A DNA stretch of 20,225 bases from Acidobacteriota bacterium (GTDB lineage: Bacteria > Acidobacteriota > Terriglobia > Acidiferrales > UBA7541), in NCBI GenBank assembly GCA_003224075.1, contig QHYF01000059.1:1-20225 (forward strand), read 5' to 3'. Positions 15,294 to 20,225 of the stretch are shown here, piece after piece. Every line of letters begins with the position of its first letter. Within the stretch, counting starts at the first letter, position 1. The notes under the pieces were generated by a model. That model made no database searches. It was not told the DNA's origin and worked only from the letters and a program-made list of their open reading frames with translations. Position numbers and translations under genes: made by a program.

Positions 15294-15436
15294 CGAACAA
15301 GCTCCGTAATGTCAGATGAGTGGGATGCAAAATAACGCGCAAGAGATCGCGTGTCTGCCCCACGGGGAAAGTCATTCCTGGACACGCCGCTGCCCCACCA
15401 ATCGCCATTTTACCGAAAACGCCAGCGCTGCGTGGT

Positions 15437-16222
15437 TCAGGCTTGCGGTTGCCGCACCGGATTGCGCAACACGCCAACCCCTGCAACGCTAACCTCGACC
15501 GTGTCCCCAGCCACTAACGGGCCGACCCCTGCGGGTGTGCCAGTGGCGATAACGTCGCCGGGTACTAAGGTCATCATGCGGGAAATCCAGCGGACGAGAA
15601 ATGCGGGCGGATAGATCATCAGCGAAGTGCTGCCGGACTGCCGGCGAACGCCATTCACATGCGTCTCGACGACAAGGTTGGATGGGTCGAGACCGGTCTC
15701 GATGTGCGGGCCGACGGCGCAGAATGTATCGAAACCCTTGGCGCGGGTGAACTGCACATCGCTTTTCTGAAGATCCCGCGCGGTGACGTCATTGAGGCAG
15801 GTGTAGCCTAGAACGAAGGAAAGCGCGTCGTCGGTGTCTCGCAGATGCGAGCAGCGGCGGCCAAGAACGAGGGCGATTTCGCCTTCGTGTTCCACCTGTT
15901 GAGAGTATTTCGGGAGCACGATCGGTTCCTCGGGACCGATGACGGAGGACGGAGGCTTGAGAAATATCAGCGGCTCTTTCGGGATTTCGTTTCCCAGCTC
16001 TGTGGCATGAGCGGTGTAATTCCGGCCGATGCAGACGATTTTTGAAGGTTCGACCGGGCAGAGCAGCCGAACCTCCGCGAGACGCACGGAACGCGAGCTG
16101 GGCGACCATGAACCCCACGGTGGCCCGGAGATCTCAATGACATTCTCGCTTTCGATCAGTCCATAGCGAGGCAAAGAGGGCGTAGAAGTAGGGTCGCGCA
16201 TCACATAACGGCAGATTTTCAT
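15437..16222 (-). CDS. Fumarylacetoacetate hydrolase family protein
   Basis: 261 residues. The FAH C-terminal-type domain starts at KIVCIGRNYTAHATELG (61-77). Metal ligands are in place: Glu113 and Glu115 in EHEGEIALVLG and Asp145 in CLNDVTARDLQ; AKGFDTFCAVGP (161-172) and GTPAGVGPL near the end are family hallmarks. Members cleave or decarboxylate beta-keto or acylpyruvate compounds (acylpyruvase, oxaloacetate decarboxylase, 2-hydroxyhepta-2,4-dienedioate isomerase) using Mg2+ or Mn2+. The best general label is FAHD1-like/HpcE-like, because no aromatic-degradation genes are nearby. ATG at 16222 has only a weak ribosome site; the gene starts 6 nt after the membrane-protein gene ends, so it is probably translated from the same message. 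Confidence 0.92.
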   Translation of the reverse strand: MKICRYVMRDPTSTPSLPRYGLIESENVIEISGPPWGSWSPSSRSVRLAEVRLLCPVEPSKIVCIGRNYTAHATELGNEIPKEPLIFLKPPSSVIGPEEPIVLPKYSQQVEHEGEIALVLGRRCSHLRDTDDALSFVLGYTCLNDVTARDLQKSDVQFTRAKGFDTFCAVGPHIETGLDPSNLVVETHVNGVRRQSGSTSLMIYPPAFLVRWISRMMTLVPGDVIATGTPAGVGPLVAGDTVEVSVAGVGVLRNPVRQPQA

Positions 16223-16228
16223 TGCAGG

Positions 16229-16687
16229 TCAGCTCGCGCGATTATGGGGATGAGAAACATGTGCCTCGCGCGCTTTCCAGATGGAGGCTCCAATCCAGCA
16301 AACGGTCGTGACGATCATATACACCACGGCCCCCAGCATAAACACCTGGAAGGTGCTGTGCCAATCACTGAGTCCGCGGAAGATCACGCAGAGCACGCGA
16401 TAACACAGGCTGAAAATAAGCCAGCCGATCAGGCTCGACGCCATGAGATGTCCCGGCATGCGCCAAAATCGAAGGATGGGAACCAGTGCAAGAAGGGCGA
16501 GAAGCGCAGCGGCGGCAATATTTCGCTCCAGTGCAAATCGATCCAGGAACGAGACACGATTGGCAATGACCAGCCAGGTCATGAAAGCCACGCTCAAACA
16601 AACGCCGGTGTAAATGCCGGTGCGAATCGCCGCGTTGCGGAAGACGTGGAACCAACGGTAACCGGGAAGATGTGCGCGCACGGACAT
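16229..16687 (-). CDS. Four-helix hypothetical membrane protein
   Basis: 152 residues with four hydrophobic segments: about 20-42 (RTGIYTGVCLSVAFMTWLVI), 57-73 (NIAAAALLALLALVPIL), 80-102 (HLMASSLIGWLIFSLCYRVL) and 114-137 (FQVFMLGAVVYMIVTTVCWIG). The ends are polar and basic, and the C-terminus is His-rich. I do not recognise a family. GGGAG lies about 11 nt before the ATG at 16687. It follows the FN3 lipoprotein gene by 41 nt and precedes the FAH gene by 6 nt on the same strand, consistent with an operon. A function in the membrane cannot be assigned from sequence. Confidence 0.7.
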   Translation of the reverse strand: MSVRAHLPGYRWFHVFRNAAIRTGIYTGVCLSVAFMTWLVIANRVSFLDRFALERNIAAAALLALLALVPILRFWRMPGHLMASSLIGWLIFSLCYRVLCVIFRGLSDWHSTFQVFMLGAVVYMIVTTVCWIGASIWKAREAHVSHPHNRAS

Positions 16688-16731
16688 CGGATGCTGGGCT
16701 CCCCCGATACGGACAATGGTTTAACCCGGGT

Positions 16732-17910
16732 CTACGACGGCGGTTGCGTAACTTCGACGCCAACGGGTGCGCTGGGCGCGCTTTCATTTCCCGCGCGGTC
16801 GACCGCAGTCACCATATACCAATAGCGATGGCCGGGCTGTACAGACGTATCACGAACAGCAGGTGTAGGCAACAAATCCGGCGTGAGCAGCTGCCCTCTT
16901 ACGCCCTCCTGTTCACTTCGATAGACGCGGTATCCCGCTAGGTCGGTTTCAACGTTGATGGACCAGGAGAGATCGACAACTGCCGTGCCTGCACTTGCGC
17001 CGGGAAGTAATGCGGAGACCACCCCTTGCGGCGCCGCAGGCGGAAAGGTGTCGCGCGGCGTGACCACCACTGGCTGAGAGTCGGAGGACTCTAGTTCGTG
17101 GTCATCGACCTGAATGACGCTGCGCACAGTGTAGACGTAAGTATGATCGAAACTGAAGGAGCTATCGCGGTAACTGTTGGTCTCTGAGAAGGCGAGCCCT
17201 GAGGAGGGCCCCGCCCCTTTGCCGGACGCCAGAGCCTGCGCCGATGACGAGTCGGCAGGAGGGCTGGCCTCTGAGCGATAGACGCGATAACCAATGAGTG
17301 TCGACACAGGGTCGCCGGCGGAAGTACTTGTCGGGACGGACCACGTCAGCTCAATCGCGGACTCGGTGACGCGAGCCTCGACGGAATTGATGGGTGCGGG
17401 AACGGGAAAGAGGCGCAGTGAGACGACATTCGAATCAGCGGAGGCGCGCTTCTGTGAGGCGCGTGTTCGAACGATATACCTGACCGGGCCACCTGCATGC
17501 GTCTTGATTTCGTCGGGCGGGATGGGATCGTTGAAACGCACGCGCCCTTCGGCGCGATAATTGTCGACGAGAGCCCCGGGAATCGTGTCAACCACGCGAA
17601 AAGACTTCGCATCGGGTGACCCATCCGGCTTTACCGTGCTGCGCAGGATTTCGACCGCGGGCACCGTCGCGAGTTTTTCCCCTGAGATGGAATTCGTGGG
17701 AGGAGTGAAGATGAGTTGAACGCCATCGCCCGCTTGGCGCGCGATGAGATCCGTGATGGCGGCCGGAACCGGTGGTGTAGGCGGGATAGGATCTCCGGGA
17801 GCGCCGCAGCCCGCTGACACAACGCCAATGGAAAATACATAAATGAAAATAGGGAAGACTTGCCTGGGGCGTACGCGAACGCTGATTCTCGTCCCTTCTC
17901 TCTTTTCCAT
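16732..17910 (-). CDS. Lipoprotein with fibronectin type III-like domains
   Basis: 392 residues from ATG 17910; the frame opens further inside hslU, but this ATG gives a lipoprotein signal with lipobox SAGC and Cys35. After a Pro-rich linker (GDPIPPTPPVPA) come FN3-like beta domains: about 47-160 (ITDLIARQAGDGVQLIFTPP to ADSNVVSLRLFPVP), 163-275 (IELTWSVPTS, GYRVYRSE) and 285-388 (VVDLSWSINVETDLAGYRVY, GHRYWYMVTAVDRAGNESAP). FN3 modules bind proteins or glycans; here the protein should be lipid-anchored in the envelope. It begins 7 nt after the hslU stop on the same strand, so it probably shares the hslVU message. No enzymatic motif is visible. Its link to HslUV is positional only. Confidence 0.85.
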   Translation of the reverse strand: MEKREGTRISVRVRPRQVFPIFIYVFSIGVVSAGCGAPGDPIPPTPPVPAAITDLIARQAGDGVQLIFTPPTNSISGEKLATVPAVEILRSTVKPDGSPDAKSFRVVDTIPGALVDNYRAEGRVRFNDPIPPDEIKTHAGGPVRYIVRTRASQKRASADSNVVSLRLFPVPAPINSVEARVTESAIELTWSVPTSTSAGDPVSTLIGYRVYRSEASPPADSSSAQALASGKGAGPSSGLAFSETNSYRDSSFSFDHTYVYTVRSVIQVDDHELESSDSQPVVVTPRDTFPPAAPQGVVSALLPGASAGTAVVDLSWSINVETDLAGYRVYRSEQEGVRGQLLTPDLLPTPAVRDTSVQPGHRYWYMVTAVDRAGNESAPSAPVGVEVTQPPS

Positions 17911-17917
17911 TTTCCAA

Positions 17918-19357
17918 TTACAGGATGTAGCGGCTGAGATCCTGATTCTTAACGATGTCGGCAAGCTGTTTGTTGACGTACGCGGCGTCGACTTTGACGT
18001 TCTTCTTCTTAAGGTCGGGCGCTTCGAACGAAATCTCATCCAGCACTTTTTCGAGAATCGTGTGCAGGCGGCGCGCGCCTATGTTTTCGGTTTGCTCGTT
18101 CACGCTGGTGGCGAAACGCGCGACGCTCGCCACGGCGTCCTCGGTGATATTCAGCTTGACGCCTTCGGTTTCGAGAAGCGCGACGTATTGCTTGATAAGA
18201 GCGTTCTTTGGCTCGGTCAAAATGCGGATGAAATCTTCTTCCTTGAGGGATTGCAGCTCGACGCGAATGGGCAGGCGGCCCTGAAGCTCGGGGATCAAGT
18301 CGGACGGCTTGGTCACGTGAAACGCCCCGGCGGCGATGAACAGGATGTGATCGGTTCGAATCATGCCGTAGCGCGTGTTGACCGTGGTGCCCTCGATGAT
18401 GGGCAGAATGTCGCGCTGCACGCCCTCGCGGGAAACGTCGGGACCGTGGCCGGATTCGCGGCCGGCCACCTTGTCAATCTCATCGATAAAGATGATTCCC
18501 ATCTGCTCGGCGCGCTCCACGGCTACGCGCGTGACCTGGTCCATATCAAGAAGCTTGTTTTCTTCCTCCTGGATCAGGTATTCGAAAGCGTCGGCCACGC
18601 TCATCTTGCGCTTTTTTTTCTGCTGGCCGAACATGCCGGCGATCTTATCCATGATATTGACGTCCATCTCCTCGACACCCTGACTGGAGACGATTTCGAA
18701 CGCCGGCATGGCGCGCTCACGCACTTCAATATCCACCATGCGCTGGTCCAGCTTGCCTTCGCGAAGCTGCGTGCGAAGCTTCTCGCGGGTGCGCTGGTTC
18801 TGCTCGCGCTGCGATGTCGCTTCGCCTTCCGGAGTCCCCGGCGCAGGCGGAGGCGGCGGGGGAAGTAAAAGATCGAGCACGCGCTCTTCCGCGGCCTGTT
18901 CGGCGCGGTCGGCGACTTCGTCAAGCTTTTCCTCGCGCACCATGTCAATGGACGTTTCGACCAGATCGCGGACCATCGATTCCACGTCGCGCCCCACGTA
19001 GCCGACTTCGGTGTATTTCGAAGCTTCGACCTTGACGAATGGGCAGCCCGCGAGCCGCGCGAGGCGCCTCGCGATTTCCGTTTTTCCGACGCCGGTGGGT
19101 CCAATCATCAGAATGTTCTTTGGCAAAACGTCTTCGGCAATCTCGGGCGGCAGCTTCTGGCGGCGGACGCGGTTGCGCAGGGCCACGGCGACAGCGCGTT
19201 TCGCCGCCGTTTGCCCGACGATGTATTTGTCGAGCTCCGCGACGATTTCGCGGGGACTCATGTCGTCGAGCGCCGGGAGCAGCTCCTGTTCTTCAGCGGC
19301 TTCGGCGCCGTTGCCCCCAGGGGCGTAAATCAATTCTTTTTCTGACTTGCTGGCCAT
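17918..19357 (-). CDS. hslU: ATP-dependent protease ATPase subunit HslU
   Basis: 479 residues, slightly longer than the usual 440-460. Order: an extra Glu/Ala-rich N-terminal extension of about 30 residues before MSPREIVAELDKYIVGQ; Walker A GPTGVGKT (86-93); pore loop GYVGRD (119-124) that grips substrates; the I-domain (about 125-270) containing six consecutive prolines (166-171); Walker B IIFIDEID (288-295); Arg361 region IPELQGRLPIRVEL; sensor-2 GARR (427-430). The C-terminal DLSRYIL is the canonical tail that docks into HslV and activates it. HslU hexamers unfold proteins and feed them to HslV in the cytoplasm. The alternative start Met33 would give the usual N-terminus; ATG 19357 has a weak GGAT site. 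It follows hslV by 123 nt. Confidence 0.96.
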   Translation of the reverse strand: MASKSEKELIYAPGGNGAEAAEEQELLPALDDMSPREIVAELDKYIVGQTAAKRAVAVALRNRVRRQKLPPEIAEDVLPKNILMIGPTGVGKTEIARRLARLAGCPFVKVEASKYTEVGYVGRDVESMVRDLVETSIDMVREEKLDEVADRAEQAAEERVLDLLLPPPPPPAPGTPEGEATSQREQNQRTREKLRTQLREGKLDQRMVDIEVRERAMPAFEIVSSQGVEEMDVNIMDKIAGMFGQQKKKRKMSVADAFEYLIQEEENKLLDMDQVTRVAVERAEQMGIIFIDEIDKVAGRESGHGPDVSREGVQRDILPIIEGTTVNTRYGMIRTDHILFIAAGAFHVTKPSDLIPELQGRLPIRVELQSLKEEDFIRILTEPKNALIKQYVALLETEGVKLNITEDAVASVARFATSVNEQTENIGARRLHTILEKVLDEISFEAPDLKKKNVKVDAAYVNKQLADIVKNQDLSRYIL

Positions 19358-19407
19358 TCGATCTATCCGTCTGCCGCTCTTCTGCCGGTCAAAGTCTACA
19401 GTCCGCA

Positions 19408-19428
19408 GTTGAAAGTTAAAAGTTCAAA
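19408..19428. repeat. Three tandem copies of heptamer GTTNAAA
   Basis: GTTGAAA, GTTAAAA and GTTCAAA stand in tandem in the hslV-hslU gap, in an AT-rich patch within GC-rich DNA. It may be a remnant of a low-complexity intergenic repeat; no function can be assigned. Confidence 0.45.
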
Positions 19429-19480
19429 GCAAGCTGTCTTACCGCTATGATGCGCAAATTGCCAAGCACGACGCCTGGAT

Positions 19481-20005
19481 CTACAGCTCTTCAACTGTAA
19501 AGTTCGCGTTGGTGAAAATACATATTTCGCTCGTGATGCGCATGGCCTCCATGGCCAGATCCTTGGCACTGAGTTTCGAATGCTTCAGAAGCGCGCGCGC
19601 CGCGGCCAGGGCATACATCCCGCCGGAGCCGATCGCGACGAGGCCATCGTCCGGCTCGATGACGTCGCCGTTCCCGGAAAGGATGAACGTGCATTTGCTG
19701 TCCGCAACGATCAGCAGCGCTTCGAGGTGGCGCAGCGCGCGATCCTTGCGCCAATCCTTGGCCAGCTCGACCGCGGATTTCTGTAAATTACCCGAGAATT
19801 CCTGGAGCTTTCCTTCGAAGCGCTCAAAAAGTGAAATGGCATCGGCGGTGGAACCAGCAAAACCCGCGACCACTTTGTCGTTGAAGAGACGCCGCGTCTT
19901 GCGCGCCGTGTGCTTCATCACGTGGTCGCCCATGGTCACCTGGCCATCGGCGATCAGCACGACTTTGCTGTCCTTGCGCACGCAGAGCACGGTAGTGCCG
20001 TGCAT
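19481..20005 (-). CDS. hslV: ATP-dependent protease catalytic subunit HslV
   Basis: 174 residues, usual length. The precursor begins MHGTTVLCV; processing before Thr4 exposes the N-terminal catalytic threonine. Counted from that Thr, Asp17 (IADGQ) and Lys33 (TARKTRR) fall at the same places as the E. coli active-site residues. Other signatures are NDKVVAGFAGSTADA, AVELAKDWRKDRALRHLEALL, IGSGGMYALAAARALL and EICIFTNANFTVEEL. IADGQ replaces the common GDGQ by Ala at residue 16 of the mature chain. HslV forms a double hexamer that degrades proteins unfolded by HslU. ATG at 20005 has GGAGAG about 8 nt upstream and a perfect TATAAT promoter box upstream; it heads the hslVU transcript. Confidence 0.97.
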   Translation of the reverse strand: MHGTTVLCVRKDSKVVLIADGQVTMGDHVMKHTARKTRRLFNDKVVAGFAGSTADAISLFERFEGKLQEFSGNLQKSAVELAKDWRKDRALRHLEALLIVADSKCTFILSGNGDVIEPDDGLVAIGSGGMYALAAARALLKHSKLSAKDLAMEAMRITSEICIFTNANFTVEEL

Positions 20006-20037
20006 CAGCAGTCTCTCCTGGCTATGGACATCTGGAC

Positions 20038-20067
20038 ATTATAGCGCCATGCGTCGTCCGCAACCAA
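20038..20067 (-). promoter_or_regulatory. Predicted sigma70 promoter of hslVU
   Basis: On the minus strand a perfect TATAAT (20043-20038) lies 18 bp from TTGGTT (20067-20062). The predicted start near 20031 gives a leader of about 25 nt with a good ribosome site. No HrcA/CIRCE repeat and no sigma32-type CCCCAT box is seen near it, so heat induction is not evident from sequence. Confidence 0.6.
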
Positions 20068-20153
20068 CGCGTGCAGCGCGATGGAAGAGCCTACTCACAT
20101 CGTATCCCCCTAGTGGAATTGAAGTGTGTGAGCCCGAAGAGGCGGAAGGAGAT

Positions 20154-20185
20154 CGCCGCCCGGCTGGGGGGAGAGCCGGGCGGCG
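20154..20185. repeat. Perfect 12-bp GC-rich hairpin at the right edge
   Basis: CGCCGCCCGGCT (20154-20165) and AGCCGGGCGGCG (20174-20185) are exact inverted copies around an 8-nt G-rich loop. No T-tract follows on either strand, and I see no supportable gene in the flanking 20068-20225. A second small palindrome, GGAGT-AG-ACTCC, follows at 20191-20202. It could be an RNA structure, a Rho-type end for a gene outside the window, or a dispersed repeat. Confidence 0.6.
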
Positions 20186-20225
20186 CGCGAGGAGTAGACT
20201 CCCTGCGCTATGGCCGCTTCCGCTC

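Noticed and set aside
17843..18868. Plus-strand open frame of 341 codons opposite hslU
   Set aside because: It is antisense to the highly conserved HslU frame and ends in a poly-Arg run produced by the polyproline codons.
20210..20225. Possible plus-strand gene start (ATG GCC GCT TCC) at the right edge
   Set aside because: Only five codons are visible, and the nearest purine-rich site is too far upstream.
1..20225. CRISPR arrays, tRNAs, rRNAs, insertion sequences, defence or phage genes
   Set aside because: No spaced direct repeats, cloverleaf sequences, transposase or integrase motifs were found on either strand.

Overview
The window is chromosomal, GC-rich and densely packed, with short intergenic gaps. 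Its genes suggest a Gram-negative, probably acidobacterial, genome. The grounds are lipobox and Tat-type signal peptides, a FN3-domain lipoprotein directly behind hslVU, a zinc-ribbon (C+) ribosomal protein L28, a propionyl/acetyl-CoA-type carboxylase with separate biotin carboxylase, biotin carrier and carboxyltransferase genes, and short palindromic intergenic repeats. The phylum assignment is an inference; no rRNA or phylogenetic marker was compared. There is no tRNA, rRNA, insertion sequence, CRISPR array, phage gene or recognisable defence cassette.

Left part (1-6836), all on the minus strand: a truncated lytic-transglycosylase-like exported protein at the left edge, a tocopherol-methyltransferase-like SAM methyltransferase, a double-ACT-domain protein, a MATE efflux transporter, a Tat-exported aldo/keto reductase, a PilZ protein with a very good sigma70 promoter, and a membrane-anchored HEAT-repeat protein whose terminator overlaps its stop codon. 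Middle (6837-12758): a 380-bp divergent promoter region, then rpmB and a SurA-like parvulin lipoprotein on plus; biotin carrier and biotin carboxylase genes (ATGA overlap) on minus; and an exported S9 prolyl-oligopeptidase-type peptidase on plus.

Right part (12759-20225), all minus and read from right to left: hslV, hslU, a FN3 lipoprotein, a four-helix membrane protein, a fumarylacetoacetate hydrolase family enzyme, a DUF3592-like membrane protein, a small two-helix membrane protein that appears frameshifted, and the carboxyltransferase gene (pccB-like).

How they work together: the 9160-10692 and 8651-9163 products plus the 12898-14487 product would form one biotin-dependent acyl-CoA carboxylase, although an oppositely oriented peptidase gene separates them. 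HslV and HslU form the ATP-dependent HslUV protease. Most genes are ordinary housekeeping or envelope functions. I do not see convincing evidence of a new multi-gene system. The points most worth checking are the frameshifted small membrane gene overlapping a TTG start of pccB, the split carboxylase locus, the 12-bp perfect hairpin at the right edge, and the structured rpmB upstream region.
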